A DNA stretch of 64,000 nucleotides from JAYWXI01 sp036016955 (GCF_036016955.1 NZ_JAYWXI010000009.1:67209-131208), one strand, 5' to 3'; numbered from the stretch's first letter, positions 51,560 through 61,129 are shown. The notes: generated by a model from the sequence alone, not told the origin. A program made the numbers and translations.

Positions 51560-52462
51560 CTAATGATTTTCCATTTTGGAAAGAACTTCGGAGCAATTGG
51601 CTTCGATGGTTTTGCAAATATCGGTGATGGCTACGGCGGTTTTATTTTCGGAGAACGGTTCGCCGTAGAGATTAGCGAGTTTGTTGATGGTGAGAAAGGC
51701 GGTGCTAATAAGAATCATGATAGGGAGTGCTAAAATTTCGAGATGGCTGTTTTCGCCTCCTAAGTCTATATCGCCTATGAAAAGCGGAATTAGAATGACG
51801 TAAAAACCGACGATGATTTTTGTAAATGCGCTGTAAATCATCAGGAAAGGGGTGTTTTTTATTCTTTCGGCTTTGCCCTGAATGTCGTAAAAACGGTTGA
51901 TGTGTTGCATCAGATCACTCTTTTCCGTGAATGAGGCGGGGACGAAATCGTTTTCGATTTCTTTGGTGAGGGCTAGTAGAATTTCGTTGGAAATTTTATG
52001 TCCGGTGTAGATGCGGTAGGCTTCGAATAGTTGGTGGTTTTCTTGGTTTGTCTCTAGGGGAGAGTGGTGTATTTCGCTTTTGAGTTGCCTAATGTAGAGG
52101 ATGGTTAGTTTTACCAGGTTTTGGGCTTTGGTGGTTTGTTGGTTTTGGGCAAGAGTAAGATGATGGCCCGAACCGTAATAAGCGTAGATTTTGGCAACGA
52201 AGCTGCGGGTGTTGTTGGTAAGTTCGCCGAATATTTTTCGGGCTTCCCACCAGCGGTCGTAGGCGGAGTTCATCCTGAATCCCAAAAAGAAGGCTAAGGC
52301 GAGCCCGAAGACGGAGCCGATTTGTCCGGAGATTTTGTAGAGATGATCGCCGAAATATTCTTCTGTGCCAAAAACCAATAGGGCGTATAGGGTGGTGACG
52401 GCCAGGTAGGGCGAGGCGATTTTCAGGAGTTGTTTTCGGCCTTGTTTTTCTGTTTTTATCAT
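51560..52462 (-). CDS. Bestrophin family membrane protein
   Basis: A 300-residue bestrophin/UPF0187 protein, a channel-like membrane family. The signature RMNSAYDRWWEARKIFGELT (about 62-81) is clear, and four membrane segments can be placed. Bacterial relatives form pentameric ion channels; the ion is not known here. It begins 22 nt after the MFS gene, so the two are probably one transcript on the minus strand. Confidence 0.88.
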   Translation of the reverse strand: MIKTEKQGRKQLLKIASPYLAVTTLYALLVFGTEEYFGDHLYKISGQIGSVFGLALAFFLGFRMNSAYDRWWEARKIFGELTNNTRSFVAKIYAYYGSGHHLTLAQNQQTTKAQNLVKLTILYIRQLKSEIHHSPLETNQENHQLFEAYRIYTGHKISNEILLALTKEIENDFVPASFTEKSDLMQHINRFYDIQGKAERIKNTPFLMIYSAFTKIIVGFYVILIPLFIGDIDLGGENSHLEILALPIMILISTAFLTINKLANLYGEPFSENKTAVAITDICKTIEANCSEVLSKMENH

Positions 52463-52484
52463 GGGATTAGTGGGCGTTTCGGGG

Positions 52485-53963
52485 CTATTTTTGTTTTATT
52501 TTTAGCTTTACGAATCGAATTAGGACGAGTCCGGCGAAGAAAAACAAGGTCATGGATAGTGCGGCGTACCTCATGTTATTGAATTTTTCGATGAGGGTGG
52601 CGAAAATGAAGGTTCCCAAAATGATGGCCAATTTTTCCAAAACGTCGTAGAAACTGAAATAGGTGGTGTTGTCCATGGAGTCTACGGGAAGCAGTTTGGA
52701 GTAGGTGGAACGGGACATGGCCTGAAGGCCGCCCATGACCAAACCGACAATGGCGGCTACGCCGTAGAATTGGTATTCCACGTAGGGGTTTTCGTTGTTT
52801 AGGAAGTAGGCGGATAGGCAGGCGACGATCCAAAGAATGACGGCGATGGAAATTACGTTTTTGTTTCCTATTCTTCGGGAAAGTCTTGAGAAAATCAGAG
52901 CGCCTATGATGGCTTCGATTTGAATAACCAAAAGGGTGGCGATTAGTTTGCCTTGGTCCAGATTAATTTCGCTTTTTCCGAAGAGCGTGGCCATTAGGAA
53001 GATGGTTTGCATACCGACGCTGTAAAAGAAAAAGCTGGAGAGGAAAAACTTTAGGTTGCTATCGGCAAAGAGCTTGTTTCCTACTTTAAAGAGTTCCTTG
53101 AAGCTCTCTTTGGCCACGTCCAAATAAAAGTGGATGTTGGCTTTCAGAACCTCGAAAAATCCGCCGTTTTCTTTGTGTTTTTTGAAGATGTTTTTGTAGT
53201 TCAGGAGCACCAGATCTTTGGGGAGCTTGTCTTTTACCTGTCCGAATTTTGGAAGGTGTTTGAAGGTGTATTGGGAAAAACCGAACCACCAGGCGCCGGT
53301 TAAAAGAAAACTCATTCGGGTGAAAAATAGCTTTTGGGAGGCGTCTTTGGCTACGACCATAATTAGAGCGAGGCAAATCAGTACGAGCACTACCGAGCCG
53401 ATGTAGCCGTAGACGTAACCTTTGGCCGAAAGGGCGTCTTGGCGGTCTTGGGTGGCGATGTCGGGAAGGAACGAATTGTAGAAGACCAAACTTCCCCAAA
53501 ATCCGATACTGGCCGTGATGCTGAAGAGTAATCCCAAAAAGACGTTGTTCATGCCGGTAAACATGGCCAGTCCCATGCAGGAGGTGGCACCGAGGTAGCA
53601 GAAGAATTGCAGAAAAGATTTTTTATTTCCGATGGTGTCTGCAAGCGAGGAAAGAAATGGTGAAAGCAGAACGACAATGAAAAACGATACCGTAAGCGAG
53701 TAGCCGTAGATGGCGTCGGGGTGGTAGGTTTCCCCAAAGAGGGTGATGGGGTAGCGTACGGGGACGTCAATCCATTGGCCGGTAGCCTCCACGTATTCTT
53801 TTTTTTCAAATTGGGTGGTGATAATGGCGTAATAAATCGGAAAGATGGTGGAGGTAATCACTAAGGAATACACGGAGTTGGCCCAATCGTAGAAAGCCCA
53901 TGCTTTCATGATTTTGGGGTTGTTCTTTATGGGGTTGGCCTGATGTTTTGCGTTTTCTGACAT
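52485..53963 (-). CDS. MFS transporter (UMF1/Atg22-like)
   Basis: About 492 residues from MSENAKHQANPIKN with 12 predicted membrane helices. KAWAFYDWANSVYSLVITST near the start and QAMSRSTYSKLLPVDSMDNT in the second half are typical of the Atg22-like (UMF1) major-facilitator branch. The substrate is unknown; yeast Atg22 exports amino acids from the vacuole. The start at 53963 is preferred because a TATTTTTG -7 box lies at 53985-53992 on the minus strand. An upstream ATG at 54059 would overlap that promoter and the terminator. Confidence 0.87.
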   Translation of the reverse strand: MSENAKHQANPIKNNPKIMKAWAFYDWANSVYSLVITSTIFPIYYAIITTQFEKKEYVEATGQWIDVPVRYPITLFGETYHPDAIYGYSLTVSFFIVVLLSPFLSSLADTIGNKKSFLQFFCYLGATSCMGLAMFTGMNNVFLGLLFSITASIGFWGSLVFYNSFLPDIATQDRQDALSAKGYVYGYIGSVVLVLICLALIMVVAKDASQKLFFTRMSFLLTGAWWFGFSQYTFKHLPKFGQVKDKLPKDLVLLNYKNIFKKHKENGGFFEVLKANIHFYLDVAKESFKELFKVGNKLFADSNLKFFLSSFFFYSVGMQTIFLMATLFGKSEINLDQGKLIATLLVIQIEAIIGALIFSRLSRRIGNKNVISIAVILWIVACLSAYFLNNENPYVEYQFYGVAAIVGLVMGGLQAMSRSTYSKLLPVDSMDNTTYFSFYDVLEKLAIILGTFIFATLIEKFNNMRYAALSMTLFFFAGLVLIRFVKLKIKQK

Positions 53964-53988
53964 TTTGAAATGAAATTGTTGGGGCAAA

Positions 53989-54040
53989 AATAAAAAATCC
54001 GCCAAGAAATTAACACTTTTTCTGAAGGCTTGGCGGATGG
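53989..54040 (-). terminator. Terminator of the thiolase gene
   Basis: On the minus strand: ATCCGCCAAG, loop, CTTGGCGGAT, then TTTTTATTTT. It lies after the thiolase gene and reaches the MFS promoter. Confidence 0.7.
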
Positions 54041-54090
54041 GTTTTTCAATGGAAGCCAAAGGAGGCTCCCATGGGAGGTTTGACGTTTTT

Positions 54091-55272
54091 TTACGCCATA
54101 TTTTCGATTACGATAGCGCTTGCGCCGCCTCCGCCGTTGCAGATGGCTGCGGCTCCGTATTTACCGTTGTTTTGTTTTAAAACGTTGATTAAAGTGACGA
54201 TGATTCTTGCTCCGGAGCTGCCTAGAGGGTGGCCTAAAGCTACGGCTCCTCCGTTGACGTTAACTTTGGCAGGATCCAGGTTCAGGATTTGGTTGTTGAC
54301 CAAACCTACAACGGAAAAAGCTTCGTTGAATTCAAAGAAATCCACTTCTTCCAACCGGATGCCGGCTTTTTCTAATGCGATTGGCAGGGCTTTGGCAGGG
54401 GCAGTGGTGAACCATTCGGGAGCCTGAGCTGCATCGGCGTATGCTTTTATTTTAGCTAAGGGCTTTAGCCCGAGTTCTTTTACTTTTTCGCCCGACATCA
54501 AGATCAGAGCGGAAGCTCCGTCGTTTAGTGTTGAGGCATTGGCGGCGGTTACGGTACCGTTTTCTTTTTGGAATACCGTGGGAAGAGAAGCAATGCGGTC
54601 AAAATTCACGGCTTTGTACTCCTCGTCTTCCGAAAAAAGGATAGGGTCGCCTTTGCGCTGAGGGATTTCCACGGGCACAACTTCCTCCGAAAACTTTCCT
54701 TCGGTCCAGGCTTTTGCGGCACGTTGGTAGGAGGTTACGGCGAAGCGGTCTTGGGCTTCTCTGGAAAGGCCGTATTCGGCAGCGCATTTTTCGGCACATA
54801 CGCCCATATGAACGTTGTGATAGGCGTCTGTTAATCCGTCGCTTACCATCCCGTCTTTCATTTTTACGTCGCCTAATTTAGTGGCTTGGCGGGCGTTATA
54901 GTAATGGGGGACTTGGGACATGTTTTCCATTCCTCCTGCAGCAATGATCTCCACATCGCCGGATTTGATGGCTTGGGCAGCCAGCATGACGGCTTTCATG
55001 CCCGAGGCGCATACTTTGTTGATGGTGGTGGAAGGGGTGTGTTCGGAAAGGCCTGCGCCTAAGGCAACTTGTCGGGCGGGGGCTTGCCCTTCGCCGGCCT
55101 GAAGCACGTTCCCCATATAGAGTTCCTGAACGAGTTCGGGGTTGAGGTTGATTTTATCCAAAGCGCCTTTCAGGGCGATAGCACCCAGTTTTGTGGCAGG
55201 AACGGAGGCAAGGCTTCCTAAGAAACTTCCCATTGGCGTACGGGCCGCGGAAACGATAAAGACTTCTTTCAT
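54091..55272 (-). CDS. Acetyl-CoA C-acyltransferase (thiolase)
   Basis: A 393-residue thiolase starting MKEVFIVSAARTPMGSF. The acyl-binding cysteine is in INKVCASGMKAVMLAAQ, the second histidine in NGGAVALGHPLGSSGAR and the second cysteine in AAICNGGGGASA. It degrades or forms 3-ketoacyl-CoA; the family cannot be split into acetoacetyl versus long-chain type here. An upstream ATG at 55389 adds an unlikely basic extension and is rejected. It follows anmK on the same strand. Confidence 0.95.
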   Translation of the reverse strand: MKEVFIVSAARTPMGSFLGSLASVPATKLGAIALKGALDKINLNPELVQELYMGNVLQAGEGQAPARQVALGAGLSEHTPSTTINKVCASGMKAVMLAAQAIKSGDVEIIAAGGMENMSQVPHYYNARQATKLGDVKMKDGMVSDGLTDAYHNVHMGVCAEKCAAEYGLSREAQDRFAVTSYQRAAKAWTEGKFSEEVVPVEIPQRKGDPILFSEDEEYKAVNFDRIASLPTVFQKENGTVTAANASTLNDGASALILMSGEKVKELGLKPLAKIKAYADAAQAPEWFTTAPAKALPIALEKAGIRLEEVDFFEFNEAFSVVGLVNNQILNLDPAKVNVNGGAVALGHPLGSSGARIIVTLINVLKQNNGKYGAAAICNGGGGASAIVIENMA

Positions 55273-55367
55273 TTTTATTTTGTTTGTTCGGTTAAACTTA
55301 GCTTCTGCCAAAGTACGAATTTTTTTTAGGATTTTCGGCAGGGGAAGTTTGTATTTTAGGGGAGGGG

Positions 55368-56462
55368 TTAGACGAGCAGACCGCTGCAATGGTCTTGAGA
55401 ACTTCCGGTGGCGGAAGCCAGCACATTGTTTTCTCCGATAAGTCTCAAAACGCCCATGAAGGCAAAAATCAGGGCTTCTTTATAGTCGATAATGGCAGGG
55501 TCAGGGATGATGATGGACGTTTGGGGGGCTAAGGTTTTGATTTGGTTTATTAAATTTTCATTATGGGTGCCTCCTCCGGTGATTAAGACGTTTTTCAGGT
55601 TGTATTTTCGGAGGGTTTTAGCGATTTGCTCTGCGGCGTGTTGGGTGAATGTCGCTAAGGCATTTTTGGAAGCTTCCGATTCGATGAGGGGAACGACATA
55701 GTGCTCTACCCATTCAATTCCTAAGGATTTTGGGAGGGGGCGGTCGTAGTATTCCAGTTGATTGAGTTGCTCCAAAAGAGCCGGGCAAGAGTGTCCTTCG
55801 GCGGCCATTTGACCGTTCGGATCGTAGGGGTGTCCCAATGTTTGGGCGAGTCGGTTGAGTACGGTGTTCACGGGACAGAGATCGAAAGCGATCCGCTGGC
55901 CATTGCTTTTTAGCGAGATGTTAGAAAATCCACCGAGGTTAAGGCAAGCGTCGTATTGGTGGAAGAGCAATTCGTCCCCAATGGGAACTAAGGGGGCTCC
56001 ATTTCCTCCCATTAGCACGTCTTGGCTTCGGAAATCATAGGCTACGGGAAAAAGGCAGGTCTGTTTTATGGCGCGACCGTCTCCGATTTGCGTCGTGAAA
56101 CGGCGATGAGGCTGATGGTGTACGGTATGGCCGTGCGAGGCAATAACGTCAAGCTGGTTAATTCGGTTTTCTTCGATAAAAAGCCGGGTTTTTTCTCCGA
56201 GATAAAAACCATACTTGGAGTGCAGGGCCATTAATTCTTCCGCAGGCAGGTGGATGGCGGTACGCAGTCGCTCTTCCCAATCGGGAGAGTAAGGAAGGGT
56301 GGTACTTTGTTGAATTTCAAAATTCCAAATGCCTTTTTCGTTTCTATCAAAGCGGCAGTAGCAGAGATCCAGCCCGTCCAAACTGGTTCCTGACATGAGC
56401 CCGAGAGCAAAAAAAGTTTGCTGCTTTTTTTCAGGAGTCCGTTGGCGGAAGAACATTTGCAT
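55368..56462 (-). CDS. anmK: Anhydro-N-acetylmuramic acid kinase
   Basis: A 364-residue kinase for recycled cell-wall sugar. GLMSGTSLDGLDLCY (about 21-35) is the family signature, with SHGHTVHH, LNLGGFSNISL and ITGGGTHNENLI further on. It phosphorylates and opens anhydroMurNAc from peptidoglycan turnover. It starts 10 nt after lptC, on the same strand. Confidence 0.94.
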   Translation of the reverse strand: MQMFFRQRTPEKKQQTFFALGLMSGTSLDGLDLCYCRFDRNEKGIWNFEIQQSTTLPYSPDWEERLRTAIHLPAEELMALHSKYGFYLGEKTRLFIEENRINQLDVIASHGHTVHHQPHRRFTTQIGDGRAIKQTCLFPVAYDFRSQDVLMGGNGAPLVPIGDELLFHQYDACLNLGGFSNISLKSNGQRIAFDLCPVNTVLNRLAQTLGHPYDPNGQMAAEGHSCPALLEQLNQLEYYDRPLPKSLGIEWVEHYVVPLIESEASKNALATFTQHAAEQIAKTLRKYNLKNVLITGGGTHNENLINQIKTLAPQTSIIIPDPAIIDYKEALIFAFMGVLRLIGENNVLASATGSSQDHCSGLLV

Positions 56463-56472
56463 GGTTATTTTT

Positions 56473-57060
56473 TTATTGTCCGGCAGAGGGGACTTGCTTG
56501 GAAGGGAAGCTGCCGGTGTTGCTGTAAAAGGTGTATTCGGAAAAGTCGTCTTTTGCGGTCATTCCTGCGGTACCCACAAGAGTAGAGCCGTCTTTGTCGG
56601 TCACGTAAACGGTATCTTGGGTAAACATGGTTTTCTTTCTCCGATCCCAGTAGATGGATTGGGTGGCAAAGAGTTGGCCTTCATTGGTTCGGATTTTTAC
56701 GTTGCCTTTGGCGGTGTAGAAATCTCTCAATTCGTTAAGGCGGGCGTAGTCGGCCCATATTTTTCCAGGAACATTAGGTTTTTTTTTGTCGAAATATTCC
56801 AAATAAATGCCTTTTTTGGCTTCCACGTAAGGGGAGTCTACCAATTCGTATTTTTCGATAAGAGGCGCTTTAAACCGAAGGTTTACCCTCCCCGAATCCC
56901 GTTGGATGATGTTGGCGTTGTAAATGATTCGGGAGGCAAAATCTGTTTTTTTTTTGTTTTCGGCTTCGGTTAGTTTTTCTTCGCAAGAATTCAAAACAAA
57001 AAATATAGCCCATCCGGAAAGGACGGCTATAAAGGATTTGTATTTTGCGCGAGGGTTCAT
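56473..57060 (-). CDS. lptC: LPS export protein LptC
   Basis: About 195 residues from MNPRAKYKSFIAVLSGWAIF. The hydrophobic start ends VLNSC, so it may be a lipoprotein, as in many Bacteroidota LptC proteins. The beta-rich body (RIIYNANIIQRDSGRVNLRF, GKIWADYARLNELRDFYTAKG) fits the LptC/OstA fold that passes LPS from LptFG to LptA. The start at 57060 lies 2 nt after the upstream stop. An upstream ATG at 57090 would overlap the preceding gene and is less likely. Confidence 0.85.
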   Translation of the reverse strand: MNPRAKYKSFIAVLSGWAIFFVLNSCEEKLTEAENKKKTDFASRIIYNANIIQRDSGRVNLRFKAPLIEKYELVDSPYVEAKKGIYLEYFDKKKPNVPGKIWADYARLNELRDFYTAKGNVKIRTNEGQLFATQSIYWDRRKKTMFTQDTVYVTDKDGSTLVGTAGMTAKDDFSEYTFYSNTGSFPSKQVPSAGQ

Positions 57061-57062
57061 TT

Positions 57063-58355
57063 TTAATCGTATTGTCTTTTTTGGAACCACTTGTCTGCGA
57101 AGTTAATACCGACTTTAAAGTTTACGAAGGTCTGGCTGATCATATTGTTTTGAAGTGTTCCTCGTTTGCCGACTTCCAAACCTACATCCAAACCGTTTAT
57201 CCGGTTGATGCTGGAGTTGGCAAAAGGTAACATCATGCCTGCCGTCAGAGCAAATTTATTAACGTCGGTTCCTGTGGCTGCGCCCGCAGGATTGAGTTTG
57301 AGATTGCCTTTTTCGTAGTAGGCTCCGAAGCGGTAAATGACTCTGGAGAAATAGTTTCTGAAGTTGTTGTAGTTGGGCAAATACCAACCTCCCGCAGAAA
57401 TACGGTATGCGTCTTGGTATTCGAAAGGTTGCCCTAAAAAGGAGATGTTTTCTCCCTTACGGTAGTCCAACTGGCTTCCGTAGAACCATTTTCCGTCTTT
57501 ACCATAGCCCATCCCGAACGAAAATTCTTGTGGGATGAGGTTTTTGCTTTCGTTCTTTGTTTGTTCGATGACCGATTCGTTGGCTTTTTGGTCAATACTG
57601 CTGTAGTAATAGGTGCTGTTTGTGTACTCGGAAACAAGGTTGCCCGTAGTGCCGAAAGTATAGGTGGCTCCTAAAGTCAGATGGCGGTCGTTTTTCAATA
57701 GTTTTCGGTAGGTGGTTCCCGCAGTAAAGTTGAACGATTTGATTTTACTTTGGGTATCGTAGCCGTTAATTAAATCTGCATTCGAGAAAGTAACTTCTTC
57801 GGTGTCGTTAAGTTTTCCGAAGTAGAAATTGGAACGGAAACCAACAGCAAAAGCCTCGGAAATTTTATATCCTAAAGCCGCTTGAACGGTGGAAAGCGTG
57901 CCTTGACCATGGAAACGGTTGGTTTTGGAGGATCCGTTGGTTTGGGTTTTGCTGATTAGGATATCGTAAGCCTTACTGCTGTAGGGTTGGTAGCCGATTC
58001 CGAACTTCATTTTGGACGAAATCGGGAAGGCCAACGAGATATTGGACAAATAGTTGGAATGCTGAGTTACCTTTGTATTTTGGTAATCGGATTTGTAGAA
58101 ATTATTTTCGTTGGTGGCTTCCAAACGAAAAGAGGTAAGGTCGAAATGAGCGTTGGCGGCGGGATTCCGAAAGTTAAAACTGTTGCTGAAATCGCTTACA
58201 TAAGCCGTGGTAATTCCTCCCATGGAGGATGTTTCGATGGTGTTGTCGTATTTTGGGTCTCCTATTCCGAAAGCGGCATAGGGCGAATTACCGATGGTTT
58301 GTGCCTCTGCGGAAACTCCCAGAGCCAAAAAAGACAAGGCGATGAATCTTTTCAT
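57063..58355 (-). CDS. Outer-membrane beta-barrel protein of the lptC operon
   Basis: A 430-residue outer-membrane protein with a signal peptide (MKRFIALSFLALGVSAEAQ) and many aromatic amphipathic strands; SPYAAFGIGDP and SSMGGITTAYVSD at the start recall FadL/PorV-type Bacteroidota barrels. It is followed after 2 nt by lptC, so a link to outer-membrane assembly is possible. No substrate can be named. It is divergent from holB. Confidence 0.8.
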   Translation of the reverse strand: MKRFIALSFLALGVSAEAQTIGNSPYAAFGIGDPKYDNTIETSSMGGITTAYVSDFSNSFNFRNPAANAHFDLTSFRLEATNENNFYKSDYQNTKVTQHSNYLSNISLAFPISSKMKFGIGYQPYSSKAYDILISKTQTNGSSKTNRFHGQGTLSTVQAALGYKISEAFAVGFRSNFYFGKLNDTEEVTFSNADLINGYDTQSKIKSFNFTAGTTYRKLLKNDRHLTLGATYTFGTTGNLVSEYTNSTYYYSSIDQKANESVIEQTKNESKNLIPQEFSFGMGYGKDGKWFYGSQLDYRKGENISFLGQPFEYQDAYRISAGGWYLPNYNNFRNYFSRVIYRFGAYYEKGNLKLNPAGAATGTDVNKFALTAGMMLPFANSSINRINGLDVGLEVGKRGTLQNNMISQTFVNFKVGINFADKWFQKRQYD

Positions 58356-58469
58356 TCTTTCTTTATAAATTCAATTCGCAAATATCCTAATTATTAGCGA
58401 AAACTAAAAATTTGATGCCGTTAAAGTTTGTTAAGTCCCATTGGCGTTGGGAGAGGTGATTTTTGGCGG

Positions 58470-58497
58470 TTTGGTTTTTCCGAAATTAGTATCTTTG
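58470..58497 (+). promoter_or_regulatory. Promoter of holB, leaderless type
   Basis: TTTG, 16 nt, TATCTTTG; the -7 box ends 4 nt before ATG 58502. Confidence 0.55.
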
Positions 58498-58501
58498 GGC
58501 T

Positions 58502-59623
58502 ATGAAATGGGAGGATATTACGGGGCAGACTGCACTGAAAGAGCAATTGATGGATTCCATAGCGAATAACCGGGTGAGTCATGCCCAGCTTTTCATCGGC
58601 AAAGAAGGCTACGGCACATTGCCGCTGGTGCGGGCCTACGCACAGGAAATCCTAAAGCGGGAACACGAAGCGGCGGCGGCCAAGGTGGAGCATCTCAACC
58701 ATTTGGATTTGCATTTTAGTTTTCCTGTTTTTTCGGAAAAAAAGGACTCGACGAGTAAGCGCTTATATGTCGATTTTCGGGAAATGATGCTCGCTCGTCC
58801 GTATGCCTCCTACAACGATTGGACGGGGTTTTTAGAGTCGGAAAACAAACAGTTTATGATTTCGGCGGATGAGGTGGAACAAATCAACCAGCGTTTCAGT
58901 CTGAAGAGTTTCGAGGGCGGTTCCAAAATTCTTATCCTATGGTGTGCGAACAAAATGAACGATTCGGCGGCCAACAAACTACTGAAGTTTTTGGAAGAAC
59001 CGCCTAAAGATACCGTGATTCTCATGACGGCGGAGTCCGATCAGGGGTTTTTACAGACGATTTTGTCCCGGGTCCAGATGACCAGAGTTCCCCGCTTGGA
59101 AGATGATGCGATCGCAGAGTACGTAAGGCGGAAGTATGGCTTGGAGGAAAGCCGAATCCAAAGCATTGCGTATCAGGCGCAAGGGGATTTGAACATGGCC
59201 ATCAAATTGGTAGAGGATGCCAATTTTTCTCAGGAATTCGAGACTTTGTTCATCCAATGGGTACGGGAGGCTTTTCAAGTGAAAAAGAAGCCGGAAATGT
59301 TGCGGAATATCATTGCCTGGGCGCAAAATATTGCCGGATGGAACAGGGAAAAGCAAAAGAATTTTTTGGATTATTGTGCCGAAATGTTCCGTTTGGCTTT
59401 ACTTCAAAATTATGGTAATGAAGATTTGGTCTATCGTAAGATCGAGGCCGGAACGTTTAATTGGGAGCGTTTTTCTGAATACATCCACGGGGCGAACATC
59501 GAAGATATTCTTCAGGAGATTACGGAAGCGGATTATCATTTGCAGCGAAATGCGAACGCTAAAGTGGTTTGGACGGATATGGGAATTAAACTTTCGAGGT
59601 ATATTCATCGCCGGGCTTCTTAG
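58502..59623 (+). CDS. holB: DNA polymerase III subunit delta'
   Basis: A 373-residue clamp-loader subunit. WEDITGQTALKEQLMDSI and NRVSHAQLFIGKEGYG match the AAA+ start; the P-loop is degenerate (GKEGYGTL instead of GxxGxGKT), as usual for delta', which does not bind ATP. ILWCANKMNDSAANKLLKFL and the SRC-like arginine motif (here LSRVQMTRV) follow. No zinc-binding cysteines are seen in the first domain. It ends before a shared terminator with rplI. Confidence 0.92.
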   Translation: MKWEDITGQTALKEQLMDSIANNRVSHAQLFIGKEGYGTLPLVRAYAQEILKREHEAAAAKVEHLNHLDLHFSFPVFSEKKDSTSKRLYVDFREMMLARPYASYNDWTGFLESENKQFMISADEVEQINQRFSLKSFEGGSKILILWCANKMNDSAANKLLKFLEEPPKDTVILMTAESDQGFLQTILSRVQMTRVPRLEDDAIAEYVRRKYGLEESRIQSIAYQAQGDLNMAIKLVEDANFSQEFETLFIQWVREAFQVKKKPEMLRNIIAWAQNIAGWNREKQKNFLDYCAEMFRLALLQNYGNEDLVYRKIEAGTFNWERFSEYIHGANIEDILQEITEADYHLQRNANAKVVWTDMGIKLSRYIHRRAS

Positions 59624-59667
59624 GTTTGGGATAATTTAGAAAAAAGAGTTTGATTTTATGCAATATA

Positions 59668-59706
59668 AAAAAAGCCCTCACAAAAAAATGTGAGGGCTTT
59701 TTTTAT
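59668..59706. terminator. Bidirectional terminator (holB / rplI)
   Basis: AAAAAAAGCCCTCAC, loop, GTGAGGGCTTTTTTT between convergent genes. Confidence 0.85.
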
Positions 59707-59723
59707 TATTTTAAATCCTGAGG

Positions 59724-60218
59724 TTAAGCTTCTGGAGCAGGAGCTTCTGCTTTAGGAGCCGTTTCTACTGGAGCATCAGATACAACATCGAATTCGTAGT
59801 TGTATTCTACGTCTCTGTGTAGTCTTACAAGAGCAGTAAATTTACCTGTTCTCTTAATGGTGTTTCCAGGAATTTTGATGTATTTTCTATCAATCTGTAC
59901 CCCTGCTTTTGCCAATTCTTCAGAAAGGTTTGCGTTGTTGATGGATCCGAAAAGTTTATCTCCGGTACCAACTTTAGCGGCGATGGTTACAGCAGTTTTC
60001 TTCAACTGTTCAACCAAAGCTTTGGCATTAGCAACCAATTTTGCTTCCTCTTCTTTTCTGGCCTCCAAAGTTTCAGCCAATACCGCTTTGTTTTTTGGAG
60101 TAGCCAATACGGCGTACCCTTGAGGGATAAGGAAATTTCTTGCGTATCCAGGTTTTACAGATACCGTGTCAAACTCTAGTCCTAGGTTTTCGACGTCTTT
60201 TTTTAGGATGATGTCCAT
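59724..60218 (-). CDS. rplI: 50S ribosomal protein L9
   Basis: A 164-residue L9. The N-terminal domain MDIILKKDVENLGLEFDTVS with GYARNFLIPQGYAV is diagnostic; the long linker helix and C-terminal domain follow. About 15 extra residues (DAPVETAPKAEAPAPEA) extend the C-terminus beyond the usual length, an Ala/Pro tail also found in some relatives. It is the third gene of the S6-S18-L9 group; a hairpin lies 60343-60375 between it and rpsR. Confidence 0.96.
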   Translation of the reverse strand: MDIILKKDVENLGLEFDTVSVKPGYARNFLIPQGYAVLATPKNKAVLAETLEARKEEEAKLVANAKALVEQLKKTAVTIAAKVGTGDKLFGSINNANLSEELAKAGVQIDRKYIKIPGNTIKRTGKFTALVRLHRDVEYNYEFDVVSDAPVETAPKAEAPAPEA

Positions 60219-60342
60219 TGTTGTTGTCCGTTTTTTAGTTTTAGAGAAAAGGCTAAAGAAAAAAGCAAGGCCGAAGCCGATCGGATAATTTCTTTTCTTT
60301 TATCTAAAAATCGTTAGAATTAATTGAATTATTCAGCAACTA

Positions 60343-60375
60343 AAAAGAGAGGAAGAGGAAACTCTTCTCTCTTTT
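60343..60375 (-). promoter_or_regulatory. Hairpin between rpsR and rplI
   Basis: On the minus strand AAAAGAGAGAAGAG pairs with CTCTTCCTCTCTTTT around a short loop and ends in a T-run. It could act as an attenuator setting L9 output lower than S6/S18, or as a processing site. Confidence 0.45.
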
Positions 60376-60393
60376 CGGTCATTTTTTTTAGTT

Positions 60394-60696
60394 TTATTTA
60401 AGCATATCTGCCACGTAAGGCATTAGAGCCAAGTGTCTAGCTCTTTTGATTGCGGCAGAAACTTTTCTTTGGTATTTCAAAGAGGTTCCGGTATATCTTC
60501 TGGGAAGGATTTTTCCTTGTTCGTTAACGAACTGAAGAAGGAAGTCCGCGTCTTTGTAATCCACGTGCTTAATACCGAATCTTTTAAATCTACAGTATTT
60601 TTTTTCAGATTTTGTATTGATATCCAGCGGAGTAAGGAATTTTACTTCGGATTCGCCTCCGGCTGCGGCTTGTTGTGCCATTTCGTCTATTGCCAT
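60394..60696 (-). CDS. rpsR: 30S ribosomal protein S18
   Basis: A 100-residue S18 with the typical KKYCRFKRFGIKHVDYKDA and YTGTSLKYQRKVSAAIKRAR segments. The N-terminal 25 residues (AIDEMAQQAAAGGESEV) are longer than in E. coli, normal for Bacteroidota. It binds with S6 and lies 26 nt after rpsF. Confidence 0.97.
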   Translation of the reverse strand: MAIDEMAQQAAAGGESEVKFLTPLDINTKSEKKYCRFKRFGIKHVDYKDADFLLQFVNEQGKILPRRYTGTSLKYQRKVSAAIKRARHLALMPYVADMLK

Positions 60697-60722
60697 TGTT
60701 TTTGTTTTTTAGAGGTTAAAAA

Positions 60723-61064
60723 TTAAGCTTTTGCAGTTTTTAGTTTTGCTCTTCTGGTAACAGCGTATTCTACTGCGTGTTTGTCCAACTTGGTGGTTAG
60801 GTAACGGATAACTCTTTCGTCACGCTTGAAAGCGGTTTCAAGATCTGCCACAACAGAACCTTCCCCTTTGAATTCGATTAGCGTGTAGAAGCCGTTCTTT
60901 TTAAGCTGGATTGGGTAAGCCAATTTTTTAAGACCCCAGTTTTCTCTGGCAACGATTTCGCAGTTGTGCGATTTCAATAGGTCTTCGAATTTTTTCACTG
61001 CTTCCTCCACCTGAGCGTCAGATAGAACGGGAGTTAAAATGAAAACAGTTTCGTAATTGTTCAT
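60723..61064 (-). CDS. rpsF: 30S ribosomal protein S6
   Basis: A 113-residue S6, starting MNNYETVFILTPVLSDAQVE, with NWGLKKLAYPIQLKKNGFYT in the middle. It binds S18 on the 30S platform. It is the first gene of the operon and has a consensus promoter 34 nt upstream. Confidence 0.97.
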   Translation of the reverse strand: MNNYETVFILTPVLSDAQVEEAVKKFEDLLKSHNCEIVARENWGLKKLAYPIQLKKNGFYTLIEFKGEGSVVADLETAFKRDERVIRYLTTKLDKHAVEYAVTRRAKLKTAKA

Positions 61065-61097
61065 AATGTTTAAAAATTAGTTAATTATTTCGAGCGG

Positions 61098-61129
61098 CAA
61101 AGCTAAGTAATTTCTTTGAGGTGTGCAAA
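61098..61129 (-). promoter_or_regulatory. Promoter of the rpsF operon
   Basis: On the minus strand TTTG, 20 nt, TAGCTTTG: exact Bacteroidota consensus. Confidence 0.75.
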
